This document shows, in pieces, positions 1 to 11,404 of a DNA stretch of 64,000 bases. This DNA is from Triangularia verruculosa (Eukaryota; Ascomycota; Sordariomycetes; Sordariales; Podosporaceae), in contig MU863943.1 in the NCBI GenBank assembly GCA_033296885.1, forward strand, positions 1 to 64,000, written 5' to 3'. The first letter of the stretch is position 1, and each line of letters starts with the position of its first letter. The translations under genes were made by a program, and so were the position numbers. The notes beneath the pieces were generated by a model that ran no database searches, had not been told where the DNA came from, and saw only the letters and a list, made by a program, of their open reading frames with translations.

Positions 1-10
1 CCCGCCCCCG

Positions 11-94
<84 letters not shown>
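1..94. repeat. Poly-C tract at window edge
   Basis: Positions 11-94 are an unbroken run of 84 C; positions 1-10 are C with two G. The run starts 17 bases beyond the 5' splice site of the WBP2-like first exon (minus strand), so it falls inside that gene's first intron, where it reads as poly-G. A run this long is unusual even beside the other homopolymers in this window. It may be a real poly-C/poly-G tract or a contig-end or assembly artefact. Confidence 0.9.
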
Positions 95-99
<5 letters not shown>

Positions 100-111
100 G
101 ATATGTCTTAC

Positions 112-354
112 CCGTTCGTTGGTAATGTAGGCAATGCCATTGTCGACTTTGAGAGTGTATGGGTTGGCGATATTGAGCTCTCTTGGTGTGGTAATCTCCA
201 ACGAGACTCGTGGACGTGAGGTATGCAGGATTTTCTCGCCGGGGATGGGCACGATCTCCCCGTCACGGGTCAGCATAACCCAGCTGTCCTCATCGTTAGA
301 CCGAGAATACCGCAGGATGGTCCATTGATGCTGTTCGGCCAAGGCTTGATCCAT
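112..354 (-). CDS. WBP2/GRAM-type WW-domain-binding protein, first exon only
   Basis: The exon starts at the ATG at 354 and ends at 112 before a GTAAGA donor (111 downward), giving exactly 81 codons in phase 0. The peptide starts MDQALAEQHQW, has SWVMLTRDGE followed by PGEKILHTSRPR, and ends with IAYITNER. This is the layout of the GRAM/PH-like domain of WW-domain-binding protein 2 (WBP2) and its fungal homologues, in which a serine- and basic-rich strand precedes a conserved 'G-x-x-Y-L-T-N-x-R' strand. WBP2 proteins bind WW-domain proteins such as Nedd4/Rsp5 ligases through C-terminal PPxY motifs; those exons would lie beyond the poly-C tract and cannot be seen. The role in fungi is not established. 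Assignment rests on motif recognition only. Confidence 0.7.
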
Positions 355-1031
355 TTGGCCCCGAGAAAAAGAGAGTGCTGTGCGGAGCTTGGGCGCGAAG
401 GGGTTCACGACAGGAGAGAGGGCGGTGGTGGTGGAGGTGTCATGGGTGGGTGGGAGGCGGCGTGTCAGGAGAGAGAAGACATGGAGGAGAGAGAGGGCTT
501 TGCTTCGGGTCAGAAGGGCTGGCCACACTTACTTTATTGACATGATGAGGAGGCGGACGTGGTTAGTCGGCTGCAGATGGCCCGCTACCCGCAGAGATGG
601 TGGTCTTGGGTGCGTCCCACACCTCTGGACAGTATCGGTCTCGATTCGTTGCTTTGCTCGCTAGCAGGCAGGGTTTACACAGTAATGGTAATTAGCGGCT
701 TTCGATCTGGTAAGCTATGGGTGGCTATATTGTGTGGTCAAAGAATGTTATTACACCGGGCGTGGTATTTTTGAGTGGACCGGCCCAGCCTGTTGAAGCT
801 TGTATACAGCCAGCCAGCCTATGGTGTCTCTGGACTGCTGCTCTTTTCCCCTCCCAAACTGTGGGAGACGATGGCTCGAGAGCGGGATGGATGGGTGGAT
901 GGATGGATGCTGCGATGCACCTCGGCAAGCTAAACCTGGCAGATGTGCTGTCCTGTCTATCTGTCTATCTCTGTGTGAGTGGGCGACTGGAAGACGGCAA
1001 GATGGCGAGATGGCGAGATGGCAAACTGCTG

Positions 1032-1056
1032 TCAGATCAGATCAGATCAGATCAGT
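1032..1056. repeat. GATCA pentanucleotide microsatellite
   Basis: Five consecutive TCAGA/GATCA units. It lies in the 5.8-kb gene-free region. Confidence 0.85.
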
Positions 1057-1352
1057 CTCCAGCGCGCGGGAGCTAAGGTAGACAGGCGGGAGAGAGGGCG
1101 GAAACGAGGGCGGATGGCGATGATACAACGGAGCTTTCCTAGTGTAGGTAGTGTATTTGAACCAGGTAACTCCTTGACCGTGGACATGGAACCCCGCGCT
1201 GAGTGGCCAATGCGCAACCGGCGGGCGGGAACCAGTGGGACCTCCTCTCACCTTCAGCCTGACACGGAGACACGATACCTTATATTACATACACATTCCT
1301 CCACTACCCACCCGAACGAACCTCTCAGAGCCCCGTCTTGAATCTCATGATG

Positions 1353-1374
1353 TTTTTTTTTTTTTTTTTTTTTT
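1353..1374. repeat. T(22) homopolymer
   Basis: An uninterrupted run of about 22 T in the gene-free region. Its length may be unreliable in the assembly. Confidence 0.85.
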
Positions 1375-4300
1375 GACAATTCGTGTTAAAAATGGAAAGC
1401 AACGGCGGGACATCGTCGACGTTGCAGTGCCCACGTCATTGCTGTTCTTTTTTGACAGAGGGGTACCTTGTTGGTAGGTCCCGCGCGCTGGACAAGAATC
1501 CTACCAGATACTTACACTCTCCTCAGACCTGCAAGTTCCATGCCTTTTCACCCAGAGCCGGCGCACGACGTGCAGCATGACTGCCACTTTGGGGGTCCTT
1601 GCTAATTCCCAGCAAATAGAGTACCGGCTGCTAGGGACAGCTAGGGACAGCTACGAGAAGCAAGTCAGACTGCTCATGCTCCCCGCGCTCGACACCACGA
1701 CACCTCGACACCTCGCCCATCGTCATTCGTACACGCCGCCTCTCTGCTGCTGAATGCAACCTCACGTCCAGCACAAGCCCCTGCTTATTGTCACTGAGTT
1801 TCGTAATCCACTCCCCTCGAGTCTGCTGTCTCTACCTACCCTATCTCTACCTGCTCTATCTCTACCTACAACACACTCCGCTGGATTTGCAGCCAAGCCT
1901 GGAAGTGGTGTAATGTACTGAAACAGATCTCTGATAGAGCTGCACAGGAACCCCTGTCCCTGGCTGCCGGGACGCCCACACGGGCCAGCCTCTCGGTGCG
2001 CCGCGGGGGCGCTTCCTTGGGACGGGAATGGTGGGCACCCATCGACATCCCGTGCCCTTTCCGCCCCGTCCATATCTCGACCAGAACCCCCAAGCGTCGA
2101 GGCCGTGGGACAGGAGACACTTGTCATCGCTCTGCCATGGCATCGGCACCCCCATTGGGGTCGGCACAGCACTCTCTCCTGGAATATCCCGGCTGCTTTG
2201 CCGTCCTGGTACATTCTGCAGTACTTTGGCTCTCTGCCAAGGGCAGACCTGGCAGACCTTGCGTTAGGGCTAGCATGCCAAGTAAGTACCAAATAGCCGG
2301 CTCTCTGGTGGCCCTGCTTGCCTTGCCTTGCCACCTATCACGACGGCGAATCCCTCACCGAATATCAGGGGCCGCAGCTCGCTTTCCCGAGAGGCCCGGC
2401 CTTCTCCAACCCAATGGAAGCCTCACCGCCCGATGATCAGCCAGTGAAACGGCAGCCATGAGGTCCGCCGGGGCCTGCTCCGACGACGACGTCGGTACGT
2501 CGTGTGGGGCCCAAGGGCGTTTCCCGATCACCTCTCCGGCCACGATGTGGCACCTGCACATGGCACCATCAGTCTCTTTTTCATGCCGCCTGCCCATTGA
2601 AGCATGACGTCTTTTTTTGTCGAGAGCCGGGGACACGCTCGGTCTCGCCCACGTCTTGCCCACCGCCGTTACAGCAGCGCTGCTCTTCTCTTGGATGCTT
2701 GGTCAAGTATCCAGTCGGAATAATTCATGCTATGATACCTCACCCATGCAGACAACATAGACATGATAGCTCGGACCAATAGCTCGGGCCCCTTGGTCCG
2801 GGTCAATGACTGCCGCGGCCCAGGTCCTGGTCCTACACATGTTACTGTTACTTACAAACCTGCAGGTTTGGCTCTTCTTTCGCAGCAAGTCGGCAGCAGC
2901 TTGAACAACAACAGCCATCCGGTCGATCATTCCTTCTTGCCACGGTTCTGACGACAATGTCTCTGAAGTGTTTGAAGATCCAGCCCTACTCTCTGTGATC
3001 ATCTCAAGGTTCAAGACAGAACCGACTCTGGATGTGATTCTGTTATGGACTTTATCCCCATGTCTGGCTAGGAGATGCAGTGAGCCGGCGCCTCGCGTTG
3101 CATCGTTCGACAAGACTGACGACTTCGGCTCCTCTAGTCTGACATGGTACCTGAGATATGCGGAGATATGCGCAGGATCACCCAGCATGCATCCTCTGTA
3201 CTCCAATGGCGGCCGGCAAGGCGACGGCTCCGGTGACCTAGTCACTGCTCGTCCTGTTTCCCACATCCTCAAATTCAGGGGAGACCCGCTGCCAAGGTCA
3301 TGCAGCAACGTCTTTCTACCGGTTTTTGCGAGAGCCATCTCGATGCTTCGAGAGGCGACCGTGCTGTACATGACCGCACCTTTACGGACTCGCCAGCTCG
3401 CTCCCGAATGTGGAAAGCCGGCATACTCGTCGCCTCTCTTTGTTTCCACCGTCGTCTGCCAGCCACACCGGTCCTGGCACCTCCAGAGATGTGAGCGGAT
3501 GGTAAGCCTTGCAGCTTAGGATTTTCGGGTCTGTGTTCCAGTAGAACGTAATGTTAATCTGTCATGACAGTAGCACGAACCTGATCATCGGCATCGCCTC
3601 TCAACTCTGGGGCTGTCGGGAGGCGGATCCCTGCATAGTAGTTATGCCTGCACACGTCCACCAGCAACCGCGTACCCCGACGCCAGTGTCTTGTCCCGCC
3701 CTGTACATTTCCCCATCGGGGTGACTGTAAGGTTTGTGGAAGACTCGCCTCGCTTCTAGCTTCTTCTCTCCTATAAGGACGAGGTGCTCCCCCAGAGAAG
3801 CCGAGAACAGTCTGTTGGCTATGAAAAGGCTTGGATTCATCGATGAGGGCGTCCAACCTTTCCCAGTCGCAAGATCATGCGAGCTCAAGAACGCATCGAC
3901 GGAAGACGACCGCGGAGATTCTGCCGTTCACGAGCCCATGGGTCCGATGTGTGGCTACAACCTGCGACTGTTAGGGAGGAACAATGGTGATTGCCGAGGG
4001 GGGGTCATACCGGATCAATACTTCCCAAGGGCCCCGGCTCTGCAAGCAGAGATGAGGGGTTCGGGAGACATTGCCGTTGCCAAACATTCATCTCAGCCAG
4101 GGCGTCCTCTCCGACAAGCTGCAAGCCAGCTCGGCCCCTGTGCAGGAAGGGGCACTCAGCCACTTCTATTCCAAGCAGGCAGTCCTATCCTCTCCTTCGG
4201 GCGTATCTCGCTTTTTGACGGGCCTTTTCTCCGGCCTGCCAAGCTGTTGATGGCACGGGGCCTTTCCTGCCTGGGATGACAGCCTATAGCATGTTGCAGA

Positions 4301-6160
4301 CGGGGGCAACAGGGGCTGATCCAGTTGGCGATACTCAGTTTGCCCCGGGTTTGAAGTGGTTGGGATCACAAACACACCATTCTCTCCTGTCCACTCGACC
4401 ATCTGCCGGTGTGATTGGCCTTGACGTCAGGACGACGCCCTGCGAGCCAGCAAGAGCGTCTGTTTTCAGCTCAGCTGACTCTGAGAAGGGGGTCGAAACA
4501 TCTGACCGAACCTTTGGACGCCCGCAGAGTCACCTCCCCACCGACGTCTCCAGTCAGTACATGTGGCGCTCGTCCCTGCTCCCCGACGAAGGCCTCGATG
4601 GTCATGGAGACCCGGATGCCGGCCTATCCACGCACGAATTCAAGGGCGTCAACGGCGGGCTTACCGACGAAATTCTGAACACTAGGTGCCATTGGGACTA
4701 CCGGGACTTTGTTCTGTGTCATCCAGAGCGGAGTCATGCTCTTAAAAGCGGATCAAGCCGGTTTCCAAAAGGGTAGGTGAGCACGTACACAGATGGGGTC
4801 GTGGGATTTCTGGTGAGGTAAATACATACAGTCATAACTAGCTTCATTAGACAACACATCACTGAGCCATACCCGGGCTCGACACCCACCATGCTCATAT
4901 CGATGACACAGAGAAACGCCCCCGCACCTTTTCTGCCATGCAGCAAGCTATTTGATGGAAGAAGCTGACGAAACGCGCGCCGTGGATAAAATAGCCTCCC
5001 CTGAGAACAAAAAGGGGGTGTGTGTGAGGAAAAGCAGCAGCAACCCAATGATAACACATGATGAACATGCAATCTCCTCGTTCTCGCCTGGGGATTTGTT
5101 TGCGGCCCACGCCCATAGCTTCCAGACCCTCGTGCCCTGTGCGGCCTCATCGCCACCATAGGCGAAGTGCCCGAACAATGATGATCGATTCGGGGCAACG
5201 ATGGTGGCGTAGACAAGCAGCGGTCTGTGTCAGCCATGCAGACAGCACAAATTCCGTACACGAACGGCTCGGTACACGTTCCCGACTCGTGTCTGCCTCT
5301 CCGTGGCGATGAGACGGGAGGCGCTCTGAGACATACAGTTGGGAGGCGACTCTCTGCCGAGGTCGAGAGGCGAGGGTAAAAAAAGAAATCATGAAATCGA
5401 CCTCATGCTCCAGTGTATGTATGCCTCAAGACAACTCAGCGCCAGGCCGCCAACAACATCGACAACGGACGGCAGCAAGCCACCCGCCCACATGGGCAGC
5501 CAACACGGAGCCTGATTCCGCCTCCTGCTATTGCTTACACATCGTATCCGACATCGCCCTCACGCTTTCGCTCCCGTTTCGATACACACAGACGGACGGG
5601 ATGGGCCGGTTGATGGTATGTATGGAGCCAATATTGGACCCACGATGACAGTCCCGTACCACACCCAACGACACTGGCCGAGCAAACAGCTAGCTGCCGC
5701 AATAGAAGTACAGCAGCCACAGATTCCACAACTGTAAACAGCCATAGGTTTCACGACAGCCCAACTGCCACAGCAACAGCATGACAGCCACTCACTGACA
5801 ACAACAGGAACAGTCACACACAGACACCAAGCACAGGCAAATCAGGACCAGAAAGGTTCAAGTGTGAACCGTTTTACTTTATCAGAAAGATGAAGATGAA
5901 AAAAAATAAGCCTAACACAAAAACTCCTGTTTACGCCTGTTCATTTTTGTCATGTGCCTTGAGATGTGTGTGCGTTGCGTGGTGCTGTTCGTCCTTTTGA
6001 TGTCGTCTCTGTTCGTGGCTTTGCCCTCCACCCCTAACCCTCTTCTTTCTGTCCACGTCTAACCCTTCTTTCTGTCTGTCCACCACCAACCCTCACATTC
6101 TGTTTTATACACAACACTTTCACCACTTATACACCACCCCCTATTCACACCTCTTCCAGA

Positions 6161-9100
6161 TCAGGACAGCCAAAAATCATCCGCCTTCACCACTCCACCC
6201 CTAGGCGTCCCAACCCTTGGCGTCAGTCCCCCTTGTCCACCACTGCCACCACCACCAGCAGCCTGAGCAACAGCAGTATTAATCCCCAACCCAACCCCAT
6301 TATCCCCCCCCGGCGTCCCCAGCACCGGCAACGGCGCAAAATCAAACCTAGGCATCTCCAACCTCGGCACCTTTTCCACCTGTTCCTTCTTCTTTGGACT
6401 CACACTCCTACTCTTACTCTCCCCCGGCGCCGGCCCAAACCTAACATCCCTCACATCCCACCCGTCCTCCACCGCAGCCCTCACCCACGTCCTCAACCCA
6501 TCATGCACCCCCCCGTAGAATTTCTCCTTGCACATCCTCATCGTGCCCCCCATCACCCTCTCCCACCCGCTCACCCTAAGCTCCTCCCTCAGCCTATTCC
6601 TCTCCTCCCTCCCCGGCCCCGTACAAGCAACAATAGCATTCAGCAAATCCAAATGCGACGCGAGGTAATTCGTCGCATCCCACTCCACACCCCCTACATA
6701 CGGCGCCGCCGGCACAGGCGGCCTCTCCTGCGGGAAGTGCCTCTCCACAAACCCCTCATGTCCAGGCACCATTACCGGCGTGTTCTCGTTTGCCGGCGGG
6801 GGAAGTGACACGATATTGAGGTTGTGGAGAAAGATCCAAAACACTTCCTTTGTCACGTTGACTACTTCTTTATTCCACACCCGATATGGTCGTGGCTTCT
6901 GCATGCCCACTACGAAATCGAGGGTTTTGCTTTCGGTGAGGGGATCGGGGTCCCGGAGGAAGGAGAGGACTGTTTGGGAGCGGGCGATTTTGTCGGCGGG
7001 GGTGGGGGATGCCTGGATGTAGGTGAAGAGGATGGACGTGATGATGCTCCGGGTGGTGAACTCGGACGGCCCCTTTTTCTCAGGGTCGAAGATGAGATGG
7101 AGGAGGGAAGGGAAGAGGGTGCTGTGGATGGCGTGGAGGTAGACGAGGGCTAGGGAGGTGGTGCAGAGGGCTTTGAGACATAGCAAGACCTCGTGGAGGA
7201 GGGCGTCTTCGTGTTCTTCTCTGTTTTTGTTTGTTAGTTTTTTACCCCACTAAGAATGGGAAAAGGGGGAAAAACATACCGCCATTCTAAACCCATGATC
7301 CGGTTCAAGAGGGAAACAATCTCCTCCATCCCGCTCTGCCGGATAAAATCCTCAATCCAAGAAACAGTTTCATTCCGAAGCAGCAGCCGCAACTTGTGCA
7401 GCTTCCCGACCTCGACCAGCTCAGGCTTCTGCACCTTGCGGAGATACGAAACAAAGTCCCCCGGCAGCTGCTGACCCTTCACCTTGGCCATGAAACCCGC
7501 TCCAAACCCCCCGCCACTGGACGAAATCGTCGTCGATTCCTGCTGTTGTTCACCACCAGATTCCCCCCCACCACCACCATTCACCAAACTCTCACTACTC
7601 GACTTCCCCCGGAAATGTCTCCCCAAACTCGAATCCCCCTTTTTCTTGCTTGGGGACTTCTCCCCGTCCTTTTCTTTACTCCCACCACCACCCACCCTTC
7701 CAAGCGTCAGACTCAACCCCCGACCATGTTTCTTCTTTTTTCCCGTGGTCGGCTTCTCCCCGGCAGCTTCTTCCAAATCTCGTTCAGTAGGTCTACCCCT
7801 ACTCACATCCATCGACCCCCTCCCTTCTGCCTCTTCATTCTTCTTGGCAACCACCATCTCCGCCCAATCCTGCCTGATAAACTCCATTTTCACCGTATCA
7901 GACAAATTCCTCATCTTGTACCTCTGATTCTCAGGAATATTCCGCCTGTCAAGCATAGCCTCAAGGTGCTTGTCAATATCCTGCGGTTCAATAGCTGGTA
8001 AATCCGCAGTATTGCTCCCCGCTCTTCCCGATCGATTTCTTCCCCCTGCACCGCCACCGCTACTCCCATTGTTATTCGGGAGCCGAGTTGTCGACTTTGA
8101 TCTGTTTGAACTCCCAGACCCTACAACATTCTGATTACTGATCAAGGGGCGAGAAACATTCTCTGTTGTTGTTGTTGTTGTTGTTGTTGTTCCCCCAACA
8201 CCAGCGGCAGAAGCTTCTTTGGCGGATTTATCACCCCTGCCCCAGGTAAGCCGCTTAAAGCTGATTTTACTGCCACTGCTGCTGTTGCTGTCCTTGTTAT
8301 TGTTCTCTTCTTGGTCTCCTGAGCGGTCTCGAGATTTATCTCGCAATGAACTGCCCGTGACGTAGGAGGTGAAGGACTTAGGACGGGGACGCACGCCTAA
8401 TACCCCTGGTCGTTGCGTGATGGGTGGTCGTGAGACTCCGTCGCCGCCGCCGCTTCGACCGCTGTTGTTACTGTTGTTGCTGTTCCCCCCGGGAATGACG
8501 CTGTGGGTGCCTGAGCTGCTGTTTCTGATCGGTAGTTCGACTGGGGGGGAGGTTGATAGTCCGCTGGCGAATTGGGCGTAGATTGGTGGGGGGTGACTAT
8601 TCGGCCCGCCCTGACCCTGACCCTGTCGGTCGGCATCAAGGGAGTTCCCCGGCGAGCGGTTCTCCTTGTCTTTTTCCCTTTTGTCGTTGCTCCCGTCATT
8701 GTCGTCCCCTAGAAACTGGTTCTTGAGGTTCTTGTACGACTTTGGTCGGAGCAAAAGACCGCCGAGGTTGGTTGCTGATTTGGCCTTTTTGGGTTTGACG
8801 GGTGAGTACTCCTTCTTGGGGGGTTTACTGGAGTCCTTGTTGTTTCCCAACGCCCGGAGAGAAATAGTCGGAAACGGGCCTAGCTTCGTCGGCGATGGCG
8901 GTCCGTTGGAGGTATACTGCGGATCAAACCTCCCTCGTGGCGGCGGCGGCGGTAGATACGGCTGTTGCTGCTGCTGTCTTTCTGGGGATCTGGTGTCCTG
9001 GCGGTTCTGCTGCAGTTCCTCCAGCGCGTACCCATGTCGCGTAATCGGCGGGTACCTCGACGACGAGATGGGGTTTGGCGGCGGCGACATGGCGGTGGCT

Positions 9101-9519
9101 GAGTGTGGGATGCTCGGCGAGGGCGGTTCCCAGCCGACGTGATAGACCCCGTTGCGATTGATGGCGAGGTTCTGCTCCGACGCATAAAACCCCGGGTTGG
9201 TCGCTATGCCGCTGGGTGGTGGTGGTGGGGGCAGGGCAAAGGCCGATGGCAGGGTAGTTCCGTCGGAGTTGTTGCGCTTGTGATGATGATGACCACCTCC
9301 TCCACTGTTGTTGTTGTTACTGCTCCCGCCGATGAAGGAGCGAAAGACGGAGGATTTGTTGCGCTGGTGCTGGTGCTGGTGCTGGTGATGATGGTGGGAG
9401 GGGGGAGAGGGAGCATCATATGCTGGGTCTCCTGTTTCTCCCGGAGGGGGCACCATGATGATGGCTGGGTTAAAAGGTATGGAGATTAGTGTTGCTCTGG
9501 TGAGATTGGAATGTCTCAA
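6161..9519 (-). CDS. Formin-like GBD/FH3 protein lacking FH1 and FH2
   Basis: Two exons: 9519-7280 and 7220-6161. The 59-nt intron has a GTATGT donor, an ACTAAC branch site and an ACAG acceptor, and the join restores frame (TGG CG|A). The product is 1099 aa from the first ATG, or 1078 aa from the ATG at 9456 (MVPPPGETGDP), which I prefer as less unusual. The first ~500 residues are low complexity (His/Gln, Pro, Asn/Ser, Gly and a poly-Thr run). From about residue 510 comes a Rho-GTPase-binding segment (DKHLEAMLDRRNIPENQR), then an armadillo-like FH3 region in exon 2 starting LEWREEHEDALLHEVLLC. This is the N-terminal regulatory half of diaphanous-type formins such as SepA/Bni1. The protein ends at 6161 with a Gly-rich tail and no FH1 proline repeats or FH2 actin-nucleating domain follow. 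It probably binds Rho GTPases in polarity or septation; that is inference. Confidence 0.8.
8163..8190 (-). repeat. ACA repeat encoding poly-Thr
   Basis: A (TGT/GTT)n run on the plus strand encodes a stretch of about nine to ten Thr in the disordered part of the formin-like protein. Nearby CAC/CAG-type repeats at 9361-9395 encode His/Gln-rich sequence. Confidence 0.8.
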
Positions 9520-10280
9520 GGTTATTCCTTGGTTGTGAGATCCCTAGGTAACTGAAACCCCCGCGTTGGCTGGCTGGCTGGCTGGCTGGCTGTCGATGCG
9601 ATGAATCTGGAAAATGCGACTTGACTTGACTTGACTCGACTTTGACTGAAAATAAACCCGGTTTCTTGTGTGTCGCGATGCAGATGCAAATGCCAATTCA
9701 ATGCCAACAGGAAACAAAAAGAGAAATGCGCACAGTGTGTTCCGTACTCTTTCCCGGTGTTGATTATGCCATTTCCAAACAGACAGGAAGAGAGAAAAGT
9801 GACGTCGCGCGGGAAGGGGGCGTGGAGAGCGGAGAGAGAGTGGGTGAGTGGACAAGTAGGAGGGATGTGTTCCTGAGCTCCCCAGGTTGGCTGAGTGTCG
9901 GCAGCTGGAAGTTCCCAGTTCTGGTAGCCCAATGAGGGCCGCTGTGTGGTTGTTTACTGGGGTCAGCCGTTGCCACGGTGATGTGCCTCAAAATCAAGGC
10001 CTGAGCACCCAAGAGAAGCTGTTATCGATAAAGAGAGGATGCCCCGCGATTGCCCTCTTGCCCTCTTGCCCCACCACATGCTCATCGCCCCCCTGCTTGG
10101 TCACCCAAGGCGAGGATGACCTTGATTTGTCTCGATTCACGCGCCCAGAGTGCGACGAGCTTTATAAATCTGCCAAAAACTTGGAATTCATCTGGTCCAC
10201 CGCTCTATGTAGGCCCTGATCGGCTCGCGCCCAACAACAAAAAGTAAACAAACACTATTATCCTGTGTTGAGTAGGTATT
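9520..10280. other. Intergenic region upstream of the formin-like gene
   Basis: 761 bp between two minus-strand genes. It contains a (GGCT)n repeat at about 9567-9592 and an ACTTG-type repeat at about 9617-9637. No protein gene was supported. It probably holds the promoter and 5' UTR of the formin-like gene and the 3' UTR of the AIM32-like gene. Confidence 0.5.
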
Positions 10281-11404
10281 CTACCAACTCATCAGTCCCT
10301 TTGCTCTGTCAAACCCTCCCCGCAGCTGGCTTTGTGGTTTGATCAGCTTGCCCTGCAAGACAGTAAACCTGACAATGCCCTCGCAGTCCTCCGGCTTCAC
10401 TCTCGCCAGCCAGATACACTGCGCCGCACCCACGTCCTCCTCCCCGTCCTGGGCCTTGATTGGCACCACCCGCTTCCTTTCCTCCTCGGTCAGCTTGCCC
10501 AACTCTATCTCGTCCAGACCGAATGCGTCTTTCCGCCGATAAATCATCACATTGGCGCTGTATTTGTGTCCTCCGACGTGGCTGATGAAATAAATGCCCA
10601 CTCCTCCTGGTCGTTCGTCGTCGAGATCGCGGTAGAGACCCAGTGGTGCGAGGTGTCTCTGGAATTCTTTGCGGAGGAGTGGTGCGCTCTGGCCGCAGCG
10701 GGCATCGCGTGTCTTTTGGGAGCAAAGCAAGATAAGCGCGCGATGTGGTGATGGGCGTGTTGTGATCTCCTTCAGCATGGCTGGCGTTGCCTCTGGGAGG
10801 TCGGCTGTGATGGATGGGGGGATAGTAATTGGCTCAAGCGGCGACGTGTTCGTTGGCGCATCGTTGATTATTGACACAAGTGTAGGTACCGTAGCAGGTG
10901 TGACGTTCTCGACAATCGTAAAAGCAGGGAGCACGAGGACGGTTGTGGGTTCTGAGTACGACGTCGTCTGATGCGGTGTGGGAATATTGGAGGCTGAAAG
11001 CATGAGACGCTGAAGGCGAGAGACATCAGTAAGCTTTCTATTGACTAACTTGGACGAGAGACAGTCGGAGAACATACGCCGTTGGTAGGTGCTTTCGCAT
11101 GGGATACGGCCTGCATGATGCTCCCCTTTTCATCCGCAACGTCTCGCACCCAGTCCGACTTGCCCGTCGCAACCAAAATATGTGTGCTCCATCCCTTCAC
11201 AAAGCCGTAGAGATCATCGCTTTCGTCAATCTTGAAGGACTTGGGATACTGAACGACACAGCTATTGCAATCGCGGTCGCAATCCTCACCGTCGACCTCC
11301 TTGTTGATGACGGGGAAGAGATCCGGTAGCTCGGCCTTGCTGCCCGAGTTGCCTATGTAGAGGGCCTTTGCGCTGTTGATGAGTGATTTGATGCCGCTCG
11401 CCAT
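10281..11404 (-). CDS. AIM32: AIM32-like sucrase/ferredoxin-domain protein
   Basis: Two exons: 11404-11078 and 11009-10281. The 68-nt intron (GTATGT donor, TTCAG acceptor) is phase 0, and the product is 351 aa; yeast Aim32 is about 311 aa. The N-terminal exon has DLFPVINKEVDG and a Cys-rich DCDRDCNSC segment. The C-terminal exon has the family's thioredoxin-like metal-binding pattern: CSQKTRDARCG, then SHVGGHKYSANVMIY with the paired histidines. In this family these Cys and His residues hold a [2Fe-2S] cluster. Yeast Aim32 is a mitochondrial redox protein. The start is the first ATG in frame with MASGIKSLINSAKALY; whether the N-terminus is a mitochondrial presequence is not obvious. Confidence 0.85.

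Larger units (their letters stand above)
355..6160. other. 5.8-kb region without a supportable gene
   Basis: It lies upstream of the WBP2-like gene and downstream of the formin-like gene, both on the minus strand. Open frames up to 239 codons occur (for example 2730-3449 minus, 3734-4279 plus, 4276-4776 plus), but none shows a recognisable domain or clear splice partners, and they overlap on both strands. Simple repeats are present: GGATG-type repeats near 893-918, GATGGCGA repeats near 1001-1023, (GATCA)n at 1032-1056 and a T run at 1353-1374. It is the longest gap in the window and could hold a long 5' UTR, non-coding RNAs or lineage-specific genes. Confidence 0.6.

Noticed and set aside
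1..94. Poly-C tract considered as a telomere
   Set aside because: Fungal telomeres are TTAGGG/CCCTAA repeats; this is a pure C run with no repeat unit.
2730..3449. 239-codon open frame on the minus strand
   Set aside because: No recognisable domain and overlapped by long frames on the plus strand; composition looks like chance in a GC-rich region.
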